64,000 nucleotides of DNA from Meriones unguiculatus. Its lineage: Eukaryota > Chordata > Mammalia > Rodentia > Muridae. The notes under the pieces were generated by a model. It did not search any database, was not told the DNA's origin, and saw only the letters and a program-made list of their open reading frames with translations. Position numbers and translations under genes: made by a program. How positions within the stretch are numbered: position 1 is the stretch's first letter; each line of letters begins with the position of its first letter. Shown piece after piece: positions 9,744 through 20,363 of this stretch. The stretch spans positions 25,697,001 through 25,761,000 of the forward strand of contig NC_083367.1 of NCBI RefSeq assembly GCF_030254825.1, in the 5' to 3' direction.

Positions 9744-9744
9744 A
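9704..9744 (+). repeat. (AAAT)n microsatellite
   Basis: Ten tetranucleotide units directly abut the 5' end of the B1 copy that follows. Confidence 0.95.
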
Positions 9745-9890
9745 GGGAGGCACAGTGGAGCATGCCTATAGTCCCAGCATTCAAGAGGTGGAGACAGGAG
9801 GAGAAGGAACCCAGTGCCAACATTGCTACACGGCAAATTTGAGGCCAGCCTGGGCTACATGAAACCCTGGCCATAGGGCAAAAATAATAA
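9745..9890 (+). mobile_element. B1-like SINE
   Basis: 'gcatgcctatagtcccagca' and 'gaggccagcctgggctacat' are B1 landmarks. A short unrelated-looking piece lies in the middle and the tail is A-rich. Confidence 0.8.
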
Positions 9891-10535
9891 AACAATTAAT
9901 TCAAATAAGCAAACAACAGTTTATATTCAGAACGGTCATGTCTGGTTCCGTGCTTGGGCACCATTCTCTTCTACCTGGTTTGTAAAATAGCTGACCTTGT
10001 TTTCTAAAACAACGTATCCCTTGAAGACAGCGTGAGAGATAAGAGATGAGTGACTTATCGTGAGAGCTCTGTCGGCTCTCTTAATGCGGCCAACTCGCCC
10101 GCCAAAGGATGGGAGTGGAGGGAGGATCTTGGAGTGAGGACTGTGACTGGAGCTAGGCGTGGGGGCTGGAATTCGCAGGTCCACACGCTTCCTGCACTAA
10201 TGATTCTAATGTCTTGTCTCAGACCCTCTTTGTAGCCTTTACCCCAGTCACTGGAGTTAGCAGTTTCATGCAGTTGTTTCTTCATAGCAGCAGGCCTCGG
10301 GCGCACTGTTCTGGTCTCTCTTAAATCAGGGCCTTCCCTGACAGAACACACAGAAAGTCTTCAGGGACCCATTTAACACTCAAACAAGTACGTGCCAGAT
10401 GTGTGAGGAAGTATGAAGGGATTGATATTACACGGAGTACCCATAGTTGCTTAAGGCAAGAGCCCATGCACTCAAATGGTCTCCTGTGTCCTTCCTGTGT
10501 GTGTGTCTCTGCCTGTGTGTAGTTGTGCTTTAACT
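9891..10535. other. No recognised feature
   Basis: The sequence is somewhat more G/C-rich than its neighbours around 10,060-10,160. Open frames on both strands overlap but are short, and no splice pattern is persuasive. Confidence 0.4.
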
Positions 10536-10539
10536 AGTT

Positions 10540-10680
10540 GTGTTTGTTTGTTTGTTTGTTTTATCTTGTTTTTGAGACAGGGTTTCATGTAACCTAAGTT
10601 TGCCTCTAGCTCCCTAGGTGCCCAAAGATAACTTTGAACCTTGGTCCTCCAGACAACACATCTCATCCCCAGCTTCTGCT
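10540..10680 (-). mobile_element. B1/RSINE-like SINE with (GTTT)n tail
   Basis: A complemented tail (GTTT repeats) is followed by 'tttttgagacagggtttcat', the complemented B1 3' end. Similarity fades after about 60 bp. Confidence 0.6.
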
Positions 10681-11344
10681 TTTTTGGAATGGATACTCTG
10701 AGGCTCCTTGGAAGGTACTGGCAAGGTAGCATCCTTCTACCCATTTTCCCTCCTTCCTTCCTTTCTTGGCCTTTGCTTTAAGGTCAAATATAATTTTCTG
10801 AGTAGCTTTTACTCGTAATATTTTTGATACCAAAAATGGGAGCCGGTTGTCCACAGTGGGAAGAAGTTCTCCCACTCCCTTGACACAAACTGGGCATCCT
10901 ATAATTCAGTTCAATTTCTGAAGTAACTACCCCAAGTTAGTATCCTATTCCATTGGGTTAAAGGGCTCACTCTCAAAAGACAGTCCTCATCGCAGATGCT
11001 GGGTCTATATCAGGTTTCCAGCTACGCTTCTGACCAATTAGCTACCAGGCAAGCTCCCCTCACTGGCTAGAAAGCTTTACAGGACCCAGAAAAACATTTA
11101 CTTGCTTCACTAGTTAGTTTATCATAGAAGAAAAAGAGAAAAGAAAAAAGCCAGATGAAGAGATACATCAAGGAAGATCCTGAAGTTTCCTATGCACGGG
11201 AGCTTCTGTTGAGATGCAGCAGTTCCTGGCTTGGGGATGTGTTTATGTAGTACTAACTTTCAGGACCTTGCATGAAGGTTCTATTATTCTGGCATGGTTT
11301 TATTTTTTAGGCTCAAAGGGACTGATTTTATATTTATTTAAGTT
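10681..11344. other. No recognised feature
   Basis: Single-copy-like sequence with a short pyrimidine run at 10,748-10,767. Confidence 0.4.
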
Positions 11345-11765
11345 TTCTTTATTTTATTTTTTAAAGTTCATTTTATTTAATCACTTTACAGCCCAACCCC
11401 GGCCTCCTCCCTCTTTTCCTCACACTCCCAGTCCCCCCCTCTCCTTCTTCTCAGAGAAGGGGAGGCCCATAAGGGGTACCAACCCACCCTGGCACCTCAA
11501 GTCCTAGCAGGATTAAGTACATCCTCTCCCACTGGGGCCTGACAAGGCAGCTCAGCTAGAGGAAAGGGATCCAAAGGCAGGCAACAGAGTTGGAGACAGC
11601 CCCGACTCCCATTGTTAGGGACCCACATGTTGATCACACTGCATATTTGCTACATTTGTGTAGGGGTCTAGGTTCAGTCTATGCATGCTCTTTGGTTGGT
11701 GGTTCAGTCTCCATGAGCCACCATCGGCCCCAGTTAGTTGACTCTGTGGGTCTTCTGACCCCTCC
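11345..11765 (-). mobile_element. L1 3' UTR (Lx-like)
   Basis: 'tttaatcactttacagccca' begins the complemented 3' end. It is followed by 'aaggggaggcccataagggg', 'cccatacactgg'-type text and 'gttggtggttcagtctccat'. All are typical of the older muroid (Lx) L1 3' UTR. ORF2 is absent. Confidence 0.75.
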
Positions 11766-11769
11766 AGCT

Positions 11770-11935
11770 GTGTATGAATGTTTTGCCTACATGCATGTAT
11801 GTGTACCAAATATATGCCTGTTGGATCTCTTAGAAGTGGGGTTATGGATGTCCATACTGGCCTTGAACTCATAGTAATCCTTTCGCCTCAGCCATCCCAG
11901 TGCTGAGATTACAGGCCTGAGTCACCACACCCAGT
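11770..11935 (-). mobile_element. SINE composite (B3 piece plus B1 piece)
   Basis: 'gttttgcctacatgcatgta' resembles the complemented B3 3' end. 'gtgctgagattacaggcctg' with 'caccacacccag' is the complemented B1 head. Both are partial. Confidence 0.6.
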
Positions 11936-12173
11936 TTTTATAAGCAAGACTGAATTGAATCATTGGCTACTGATGACTGAATTCAATTTCCAGATCCTTC
12001 TCATCCCCAGAGCTCCAAAGTGGATCAAAGTGGATCAAAGTGTAAGCCTCTGCTCATATTGTTCATTGCTCCGGAAATCAGCCCCATCCTGATAATTATC
12101 CTGGGGCTTACTAAATGTCACCAATTGTCTGGAAACCCTGAGAATTTAAGAAGCTCTGTGAGGGACAAAGATG

Positions 12174-12174
12174 T

Positions 12175-12211
<37 letters not shown>

Positions 12212-12216
12212 GTCTC
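12174..12216 (+). repeat. (TC)n microsatellite
   Basis: Dinucleotide run with two G interruptions. Confidence 0.95.
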
Positions 12217-12264
12217 ATTTATCTCATTCTGACTTCCAACTGGGTTAGGCATGAGTGGTTTTTC

Positions 12265-12312
12265 TGCCTGCCTCTGCCCCCTGAGCACATGGGCCACCAC
12301 ACCCAGCTTTTT
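12265..12312 (-). mobile_element. B1 head fragment
   Basis: 'cctgcctctgccccctgagc' followed by 'gggccaccacacccagctt' is the complemented 5' part of B1. Confidence 0.5.
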
Positions 12313-12336
12313 GTGCTCTGTTCTTAGTGTGTGTGC

Positions 12337-12372
12337 AGGAGAGACAGACAGACAGACCGACAGACAGATACC
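12337..12372 (+). repeat. (GACA)n microsatellite
   Basis: About seven tetranucleotide units with one C substitution. Confidence 0.9.
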
Positions 12373-13157
12373 AAGAGAGACAAAAGAGTTCTCTAACATC
12401 TCTTCTTAAAAGGCACTGAAAAAATGATCAACAGAGGCAAAAGTCAGCATCAAGGACAAAGGGAAATTTGAAGTTAAAACTTTAAATTGGGAACATTTAA
12501 AGAAAAGAAAGAAAAAAGGCACTAATCTCATTGGACTGTGATCGACCGTCACAACCCAATCTAACCCTATCTAACCTTCTGTTGTTAGTCAGCTTTTCAT
12601 CATTACAACAAAACACTTGAGGTGATCGGCTTATAAAGAAAAGGTTATCCTGAGTCCCAGTTTTGGAGTTTCCATCCACATTGGCCTTATTTTTTGGGCC
12701 TGTGATAATGCAAACACATCATAGTACATGTGCGGCCAAAAAAACAAACAAACAAACAAACAAACAAACAAACAGAAAAACCTGCCCATGTCCTGGTCTG
12801 TAAGAAAAGAGAAAAGAGAAAGGCACTAGGGCCACAATCTTCTTCAAGGAGAGGGCTCCAGTGATCCAAGCTCTCCATTAGGCCCAACTCTTCTGCTCCC
12901 ATCCCTGAGCTGGGGATCAAAGCTCCTGCCTCCACACTGAACCATATCCCCAGTCCCGCACACAGGCCTTTGGGGATCAGCCAAAATCTAAGCTATACCA
13001 CCCACTTAAGGTCTGTCTCTAAAGATAGTCTCACTGAGAGTGAGACTCTAGATGTGCTAGTCTTTGGGGTAGAGTGTCGCAAATACTCAGTCCATAGCAA
13101 AGTGCTAGATATTCAACTTTCCTTCTATAATCATTCACTTCTATTTTTTTGTTGTTT
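12373..13157. other. Mostly unassigned
   Basis: It contains an (AAAC)n run at 12,741-12,774 and an ID-like complemented piece near 12,900-12,960 ('gctggggatcaaagctcctg'). The stretch 12,585-12,735 looks like an old interspersed repeat whose family I cannot name. Confidence 0.45.
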
Positions 13158-13322
13158 GTTTTGCTGAGTTTTTTTTTTTGTTTTTTTTAGACAGGGTTTC
13201 TCTGTGTAGCTTTGGCTGTCCTAGATTCGCTTTGTAGACCAGGATGACCTCAAACTCACAGAAATCTCCTTGCTCTGCCTCCCCGAGGTGCTGAGATTAT
13301 AGGCATGTGCCAGCACACTTGT
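13158..13322 (-). mobile_element. B1 SINE, full length
   Basis: T-rich tail complement, 'agacagggtttctctgtgta', 'ttgtagaccaggatgacctc' and 'cataggc'-type head text are all present. It pairs with the plus-strand B1 at 13,368 as an inverted repeat. Confidence 0.9.
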
Positions 13323-13367
13323 TTTGATTGTTTTTTGTTTTTCTGTTTTGTTTTTAAACTACAGGAG

Positions 13368-13580
13368 ACAAGCTGGGCATGGTGGCACATGCCTTTAATC
13401 CCAGCAGCACTTCGGAGGCAGAGGTAGGCAGATATCTGTGAGTTCTAGGCGAGCATGGCCTACAGATCAGTTCAGGACAGCCAGGGCTGTTACACAGAGA
13501 AAGCCTGTCTTGAAAAACAAAATAATAATATTAATATCTAATAATAATAAAAACAACAATAATATAAATAAGATAAAAAA
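13368..13580 (+). mobile_element. B1 SINE, full length
   Basis: 'aagctgggcatggtggcaca' head, 'cctttaatcccagcagcact', 'ggacagccagggctgttaca' and a long A/T-rich tail of AAT units to about 13,580. Confidence 0.92.
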
Positions 13581-13604
13581 TCAAACTACAGGATACAATT
13601 TGAG

Positions 13605-13775
13605 ATTTGTTTGTACTTATGTATGTGAGTATGTTGCTTACCTATGTCTATGAACCATTTGCGCACAGTTTCTCAAGAGGCCAGAAGAGGGAGTCCCACT
13701 GGAACTGGAGTCACAAGTGCTGGGAATTAAACCTGGGTCCTCCATACTTAAACACTAAGCCACCTCTCTAGGCCC
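13605..13775 (-). mobile_element. B3 SINE
   Basis: 'ggccagaagagggagtccca', 'gtgctgggaattaaacctgg' and 'agccacctctctaggcccc' give the complemented B3 order from tail to head. Confidence 0.8.
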
Positions 13776-13858
13776 CTGTGGTCTTGAACTCTTAATCCTC
13801 CTGCCTCTACCTGTCAAGTGCTGGGATTCCAGGTGTGCACCACTGCACATAGCTTTCT
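13776..13858 (-). mobile_element. B1 head fragment
   Basis: 'gtcttgaactcttaatcctc' and 'gtgctgggattccaggtgtg' are a complemented B1 5' half. It abuts the B3 head, so one inserted next to or within the other. Confidence 0.7.
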
Positions 13859-14254
13859 CACCTGCTTTTATTGGTACAACTATCCTGGTCTCAGGGACCA
13901 CTATGCATGTTTTAGTACTCTGTTCTAAGTCTGGTATTGGTAGCCACAATCCACGGAATTAATCCTTCTATGACAACTTCAGGAGACCAGAGTTTTCCAT
14001 AGATAAGCCACAATAGAATCAGATGTGTAATAGGACCGGGAAAATACCCCTCACCCCTGATTGGGTCTCTAAAGGTTCTCATAGGAGTTAAGTTACTTGG
14101 CGCTTCTGAAGATTGAGACCATAGTCCCCTGAACCAGAGCTTTTCAGTCCAGGCTACGTAATAGAATTAGCCAAGGAGGTTTTGGGAAAGGAACGAAAAA
14201 CCATGTCTGGGCCCACGTCCAAAGGCTGATTGAGTTGTAGTACTTTCTTTGTTT

Positions 14255-14342
14255 TGTTTTTTGTTTTTCTGTGCCAGAGATGGAACCCTGGGATCCATGC
14301 ATGCTAAGCAAGTGGTCTACCACCGAGCTTCCCATTGAGCTG
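14255..14342 (-). mobile_element. ID/B4-like SINE head
   Basis: 'gagatggaaccctgggatcc', 'atgctaagcaagtggtctac' and 'caccgagc' are the complemented tRNA-like part, preceded by a T-rich tail. Confidence 0.65.
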
Positions 14343-14507
14343 CTTTGTGCAGGGAGTTTTACTTTCTGATGGCCAGTCCCAGAGGGGTTTGGCTCCTGCT
14401 CAACGGGAGCCTCTTTGTCACTGCCCATTCTGAGTTTCCTACTTGATACACAGGGACTTGGGGGAGCAAATTACTGAACACTTTTAAATACAGGGGTTTG
14501 GGGAAAG

Positions 14508-14696
14508 ACTTATTTTTATTTACGTGTGTCTGCATGTCACATGCATGTAGTGGCCCCCAGAGACCAGAAGAGGACCCTTGGGAGCTGGAGTTCACTGATG
14601 ACTGTGAGCTGCTTGACCTGGGTGCTTGAGACCAAACTTGGGTCCTCTAGCAAGCAGCAAGCACTCTTAAACACAGAGCCATCTCTCCGGCTTTTC
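14508..14696 (-). mobile_element. B3 SINE
   Basis: 'gaccagaagaggacccttgg', 'acttgggtcctctagcaagc' and 'cagagccatctctccggctt' form a complemented B3, near full length. Confidence 0.82.
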
Positions 14697-15322
14697 ACTG
14701 CAGGCTCTTTTGAGGGGAAGGGCAGCTCCTGACAGCAGAGGGTTCTATGAGTGGGAAGGATCCAGCCGAGCGTGCCTCAGAAGGAAGAGCAGTGGGTGGA
14801 GTACAGAGGGTGGGCGAGCACCGGTGCACGAGGGCAGGAAGAACGTGTGGGCCACATCCCGTTTGATGTGATTTGACTCTCATTTGAAAGCTCATGCTGG
14901 TTAGAGTGTTGGCGACATTCTGATGGTTTCGAAAGCACTGAAACTACTTAGAAGGATATTGCAATAATCCAGGTTAAAGATGATGGTGGTTTAGACCATG
15001 ACCAGAGCACAACTGGGGTGATGAAAGGAAATACGCCTTGAAATACTTATTGGGTAAGTGCAGTCAGTAGACCATTGCCTGTGGAGCTAATGATTGAGCT
15101 GTCAGTGACCTGGCTTTGCTGTAATGTTCAGCAACATGGTGGTCTCAGTTTTTCAGTCTTTGTCCAGTTGAAATAGATATCAGCAGTAATGCCTACATTT
15201 TCAGGTGCAGGAATCTAAACACAGAAGCTAGATTCGTGTTGCACATATAGAGAAGGAAGAACAAGGTTTATTTCCAAACTTAGCTAATCTGCATCATACA
15301 GAAACAAAACTTGAGTTATCAT
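14697..15322. other. No recognised feature
   Basis: Single-copy-like sequence. I see no coding or repeat signal. Confidence 0.4.
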
Positions 15323-15414
15323 TTGTTTGTTTGTTTGTTTTTCAAGACAGAGATCCACCTGCCTCTGCCTCCCAGAGTGCTGGAATTACAGGCCTGTATC
15401 ACCCACCTGGCTGA
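15323..15414 (-). mobile_element. B1 SINE with internal deletion
   Basis: A (TTTG)n tail complement runs into 'caagacagagatccacctgc'. This joins the B1 3' end directly to the region before the head, so about 60 bp of the middle is missing. The head 'gtgctggaattacaggcctg' follows. Confidence 0.8.
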
Positions 15415-15533
15415 ATTATCATTTCTTAATAAGAAAATTTTCAGACAGATTCAAAACAGCAGAAGCTATTGTAATGTTATGTCCAAGTAAGAAAGAAAGC
15501 TCTATCCACCAAGTAACAAAATCTGTGTTTCTG

Positions 15534-15660
15534 TCAGGCATGGTACATGCTTGTAGTCTCAGCAGTCTGGAGGCAGAGGCGGGAGGACTGATACAAGTTC
15601 AAGACCAGTCTGGGCTGACTGATGAGTGCCAGGCCAGTATAAGAACTAAAGAATAAAATC
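15534..15660 (+). mobile_element. B1-like SINE
   Basis: 'caggcatggtacatgcttgt' and 'ggaggcagaggcgggaggac' are B1 landmarks. It diverges before the tail. Confidence 0.75.
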
Positions 15661-15680
15661 TTTAAAAATAAAATAAAATA

Positions 15681-15860
15681 GAGCTAGGTGGTTGTAGCAT
15701 AGTGAGTACTCAGTACTCAGTACTCAGGGAGGCAGAGGCAAAGGCAGGTGGATCTCTGTGAGTTCAAGGCCAGCCTGGCCCACAGAGTGTGCTCCAGGAC
15801 AGCCAAGGCTACATAGAGCAACCTTATCTTCAAAAACAAAACAAAACAAAACAAAAATAA
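15681..15860 (+). mobile_element. B1 SINE with duplicated head segment
   Basis: 'gagttcaaggccagcctggc' and 'caggacagccaaggctacat' are clear. Near the head the 8-bp unit 'agtactca' occurs three times in tandem (about 15,703-15,728), replacing the usual 'cctttaatcccagcactc' text. The tail is (AAAAC)n. Confidence 0.85.
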
Positions 15861-16053
15861 TGATGATAACTAATAACAATAAGTGAAAAATTAAAAAAAT
15901 ACAAAAGAAAGAGAAGAAAATCTATTTCTTTGGCATCTTTCCCATCATTCACTAAAGTCGTGTGTCCGGCACCCAAGTGGGAATGGCAGACAGCTATGCC
16001 TCTTGATTGCAGGAGCAGCTCCTTACAGAAAATGAGCAAGCTGGGAGCTGACA

Positions 16054-16181
16054 GTGACCATGAGGGAGGGTGACCATGAGGGAGGGTGACCATGAGGGAG
16101 GGTGACCATGAGGGAGGGTGACCATGAGGGAGGGTGACCATGAGGGAGGGTGACCATGAGGGAGGGTGACCATGAGGGAGC
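16054..16181 (+). repeat. Minisatellite, 8 x 16 bp
   Basis: The unit GTGACCATGAGGGAGG is repeated eight times with essentially no divergence (only the last base differs). Near-perfect identity implies recent expansion. On the minus strand it gives an open frame with a repeated MVTLPHGHPPS-like peptide, a by-product of the repeat. Confidence 0.97.
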
Positions 16182-17157
16182 CTTCCCTCTGGCCTGACTT
16201 GTACGGCCAGACTAATGGTTGTTAGGGAGCTGCCACATCTGTGGAGGTTTGTTCTTTCCAGAGGGTTTAACACATGATCTTTCTAGATGCTGTTCTCTGT
16301 TATTATATTTTCATCCTCCTTCCGTTTATGGCTCAGCACAAGCTCTCCCAGTTTCGCTTGTGTTTTTGTACGTTTTGGCCTCAGGCCTCGCTCTGATTCT
16401 CAGCCGCTGTGTTCTCTTTTCCACAGTTCGGGGGATCAGTGAGCAGTCTCTCAGGCGACACTGCTGTTGATGTGTTATATGCCTCGGTACGTCCCTCTCA
16501 CATTTTGTTTTTAAATAGCCACCACCACCACTGACTGCCACCCAGATCTTTCCAGGCTTTCTGTATCCATTTTGAGCTCAGTAGATTTAAAAAAAACAAA
16601 ACCTGACACACACTTTCCCACCAACACAGCTGTGCGCTGTGGAAGCCGGTGACAGAATTGTTTAACAGAAAAAGATGAATCCCTCTGAGTGGTTAGGATA
16701 AAAACGAGTGGGTATTGTCAATGTGATGTATTCTGTGACTCAGAGCACTCCTCCTTCGCCTCTGAGCAGCAGATGAGCGCAGTGTGTAGGTGGTCTAGCG
16801 TTTCGTGCTGTTGGCAACGATGCAGAAGCATGCAGGAAATCACCACAGACTTCCATGGACATCCCCTTGGGCCCTAAAGTGACGGTAGTGTTAAAAGGGA
16901 TGAGGAAATAGAGGCAGAAGGGATCATATGTTGGACACAGTAAGCAGACACTACCAGTCCCTATGTGGTATTGGGCTTTCACCCCTCCAATCTGAAGAAT
17001 CACTCAAAATCCCAGCTCCTCAGGCCATCAAGCTCCATGCCTATCTGGGCTTCTTAGAGAGCTTTTGGCTCAAAATGAAACAAAAGAGATCTAGGTCCCT
17101 CTTTCCAGCCTTCTGTAATGGTATCACTGCTCTACCCAGCGAACACCTGGCTATGAG
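16182..17157. other. No recognised feature
   Basis: About 975 bp without identifiable repeats. Short open frames on both strands overlap and show no recognisable domain. Confidence 0.4.
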
Positions 17158-17245
17158 TAGATGGCTCCTCAGTGTAGAGCATTTGCCTAACATGTGAAAG
17201 GACTTGGGTTACTCTTTAGCACCAAAAATAAATAATAAGCAAGTA
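17158..17245 (+). mobile_element. ID-like SINE
   Basis: 'agtgtagagcatttgcctaa' and 'aaaggacttgggtt' followed by 'agcaccaaaaataaataata' match a tRNA-Ala-derived ID/B4 head with an A-rich tail. Confidence 0.7.
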
Positions 17246-17327
17246 AATACAGCTCTGAAATCCAAAAGTTTTTTTTAGTACCACCAGAACAGCAACTGTA
17301 GAAAATTCTTTTGTGCGGTGAATTGCA

Positions 17328-17328
<1 letters not shown>

Positions 17329-17358
<30 letters not shown>
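17329..17358 (+). repeat. (AC)15 microsatellite
   Basis: Pure dinucleotide run ending exactly at the head of a B3A-type SINE. Confidence 0.97.
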
Positions 17359-17360
<2 letters not shown>

Positions 17361-17535
17361 ATTGGTGAGATAGTTCATTTGGTAAAGGCACTCACTGCCA
17401 AGTCTGAGGATCTGAGTTCAAACCCCAGCACCTGTATGGTACAAAAAGTGTGCAGACTCTCACAGTTGTCCTCTGATCTCCATAAGTAAATGGCAACATG
17501 AACAGGAAGTAAAAACAAACAAACAAACAAAAAGA
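17359..17535 (+). mobile_element. B3A-type SINE
   Basis: 'gaattggtgagatagttcat', 'ctgagttcaaaccccagcac' and 'gttgtcctctgatctccata' are in order, with an (AAAC)n tail. Confidence 0.8.
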
Positions 17536-17969
17536 AAAGAAAAAAATTTTAAATTACCTTTTATATATATAAGTAGTCTATGCAACATAAATGAATTTCA
17601 TGTTAGGACCCAGATTCCATTTCAAAGCTACTCATCACATGTAAGATCCAACCTTTGGACGTTACATACTATGTTCTCATCTACAGATGTGTAAGGATGC
17701 AGTCCCAGCTGTCCTCTGGCACATTTGGCCAACAGCCACAGGGTGGAGACACCTAATACATGCAAATATCCCCTCAACTTTAAAAGTCCCAATTCTGAAC
17801 CACTTTTTGGTTACAAGCATTTCAGGTAAGCAATGCTTTGCCCACCTCTCATTTTCTGGTCTTGGGCTGTAACGGTATCACTGTGGCTCTGAATAGATGA
17901 CGCTTCAACCTGCCTCCTTCCTGCAAAGTGGAACTGATGGTTCTGACTGACTTTGAAGCCCATCATATA

Positions 17970-18140
17970 TTTTTTTTTTAAGATTTATTTATTCATGTAT
18001 CTGAGTGTTCTGTCTTCATGCATATCGGAAGAGGGCATCAGATCCCAGTGAAGATGGTTGTGAGCCACCATGTGGTTGCTGGGAATTGAACTCGGGACCC
18101 TGGAAGAGCAGCCAGTGCTCTGAACCGCTGAGCCTTCTCT
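17970..18140 (-). mobile_element. B2 SINE
   Basis: 'aagatttatttattcatgta', 'ggaagagggcatcagatccc', 'gggaattgaactcgggaccc' and 'gagccttctct' give a near full-length complemented B2. Confidence 0.88.
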
Positions 18141-18972
18141 ACACTTCCCCAAATCAAGATGAACTTAAGCAGTATCCTATACAAGCACACAAACCAGCAG
18201 CTCAGCATGCGATATCTCATAATCCTAAGTAGTCCTGGTTTCTCCCTGAGTGAGCTTACATTTTGATTACAACATGTCTAGTTAGTAGGAGAAACTCGAG
18301 CAAAGTGGCAATGGCAAATTTAGTTTTACTTTCCACGTTGTGCCTTGAAGGAATTTATAACAAAAATGCCTTTCCAAGCACAACCGCGGCGTCACTTCCG
18401 TAGTCCTTAATAGCTTCCAGATGTTCAGATAATTTTGTTTTGAAAGTTTGAGAGCTATTGCCATTCTTTGCCGGTTAAACAGGACTTAAGTGTGTCTTCT
18501 CTCCACACTAGACCTCGCAATGTCGAAAAGTTTCTGAAGTCATAACTTCAAAGTAGTTTGCATGTTTATAGTCTTGTAATAAATGTGGGATTATAGATGT
18601 TTGTATAAGGTTATAAAGGGAATGAAAAAGAAATAATGACAAAATTACTTCCCATGTTCATAGCTCTTCATTTCAGTGTTTACCAACCGCCTGGTAAACT
18701 CGGGAGGATGAATGACATCAAAGAACGTTTTCTCTAATAAAAAGGTCAAGTGCACAACCTCACTGTCAACTCACAGCCGCTGCGGACAGAGCTAAACAAT
18801 TTACTCAGACTTCAGATAACGTCAAAATAAATAACATCTGAAAAGGGGAGAAAAGATTTCTGTGGAGACAAGGATAGAAAACCATCACCACGACCCCAAA
18901 TTTCCATGTCGTGTCCATTGCATGAATGCCATGCCTTTTATTTTCTGTGTTATTCGTTTATTCACTTTTAAA
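18141..18972. other. No recognised feature
   Basis: About 830 bp of single-copy-like sequence with several CpGs but no open frame or island of note. Confidence 0.4.
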
Positions 18973-19313
18973 TGTGTGTGTATGTGAGTGTGTGTGTGGG
19001 TGTGTGAGTGTATATGTGAGTGTGTGTGAGTGTGTGTGTGTGGTGAGTGTGTGTGTGTGTGTGTGTATGTGAGTGTGCGTGTGGTGAGTGTATGTGTGTG
19101 TGTATGTGTGTATGTGAGTGTGTGTGTGGTGAGTGTATGTGTGTGTGTGGTGAGTGTATGTGTGTGTGTGTGTGTGTGTGTATGTGAGTGTGTGTGTGGT
19201 GAGTGTATGTGTATGTGTGTGTATGTGAGTGTGTGTGTGGTGAGTGTATGTGTGTGTGTGAGTGTGTGTGTGTGTGTGTGTATGTGAGTGTGTGTGTGGG
19301 GAGTGTGTGTGTG

Positions 19314-19349
<36 letters not shown>
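18973..19349 (+). repeat. Long (TG)n array with higher-order structure
   Basis: 377 bp of TG repeats regularly broken by TATG, GAG and GGTGAG interruptions. The block 'gtggtgagtgtatgtgtgtg' recurs at least five times, so longer units have been copied within the array. Long open frames of His-Thr repeats on the minus strand are produced by the repeat and are not genes. Confidence 0.97.
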
Positions 19350-19384
19350 CAAGTGTGGGCATGTTCATGGGAGCTGTTGCACAA

Positions 19385-19620
19385 GCATACTGTCCTACCT
19401 GCATGTAGGTGTCAGAGAATGACCTCCGCTGTCAGGTGGCACTCACCTTAGTTCTGAGACAGTATTTCTCTCTGGTCTGGATGTTTCCGAGTAGACAAGG
19501 CCGGACTGTCAGAGAGCCTTTGCCTCCCCAACACTGGGCCTACCTGTGCCTTGATTTCGACTGAAATTTGTGTGCCTGCAAGGCAAGCTCTTTACTCACT
19601 GTGCCATCTCCTCTGGCCAG
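19385..19620 (-). mobile_element. B4-family SINE
   Basis: 'ctgagacagtatttctctct', 'cccaacactgggcctacctg' and 'ctttactcactgtgccatct' read as a complemented B4. Confidence 0.6.
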
Positions 19621-19651
19621 AGTTCCATTTCTCTCTAGATCCCCAAAACAC

Positions 19652-19835
19652 TGGTGAAGGTGGCTCAGCAGCTAAGAGCCCAGCGCCCACGTGACGTGGC
19701 GGCTCACAACAGTCTGCAGCTCCAGTCCCATGGGATTTGATAGCTTCTAACGGCCTCTGCGGTCACTGTGCACTCACGGTACACAGATACATATGCGAGC
19801 AAAACACTCATGCACATAAAATTAAATTTAAAAAT
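19652..19835 (+). mobile_element. B3 SINE with internal deletion
   Basis: 'gaaggtggctcagcagctaa' begins the element. The B-box region is missing and the copy resumes at 'ggcggctcacaacagtctgc', then ends 'actcatgcacataaaattaa'. Confidence 0.75.
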
Positions 19836-20224
19836 AAGAGAAAATTTCAGGAGGAATAAATGGCCTGATTCTCAGATGACAATTCTCCAAGATTGTTCCA
19901 CAGCTAAATTTACTTTTTTTAAGTTAAACAAAACAAAACAAAACAGATATTGAGAAAATTTCCATATGATCTGCAAGTGATGGTAGCTGTTTGCTTCTAT
20001 AAGGCCTTCATACCAGATTTTTACAATAGCTCATTCTGTAATTGTCTTTCAAGCTGTGTCAAAATGGTATATCCCATTTTAAACAACAGAGATATGGCTT
20101 TAACACATGTTTTTGCTGGATTGACTTTGAGCCTATCTTTCGGCCTGTTAATGGCTGCTGTCTAACTTACCAACTCTTACTGGTATTTCTGAAATGTTTG
20201 CATGGCTTTGTTTTGCTTTATTTT

Positions 20225-20363
20225 GGTTTTGCTTACTGAAACGCTGGCTCCGTATGTAGCCCAGGCTTACCTAGAACTCTCTTTGAAATGCAGGCTGGTC
20301 TGAACTCACTCTTTAGGCTTCAACCTCCCAATTGCTAGAATTACAGGCATGTGTCATAGCAGC
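20225..20363 (-). mobile_element. B1 SINE (old)
   Basis: 'ccgtatgtagcccaggctta', 'aggctggtctgaactcactc' and 'gaattacaggcatgtgtcat' are complemented B1 landmarks. Confidence 0.7.

Noticed and set aside
16054..16181. Regular direct repeats resembling a CRISPR array
   Set aside because: Units are head-to-tail with no spacers and the genome is a rodent's.
15830..16273. 147-codon minus-strand frame with a repeated HGHPPSW-like peptide
   Set aside because: The repeat is the 16-bp minisatellite read in frame; 16 is not a multiple of three and the rest is SINE tail and unique noncoding sequence.
18885..19404. Three 138-155-codon frames of Thr-His repeats
   Set aside because: Produced by the TG/CA array; all three frames are open for the same reason.
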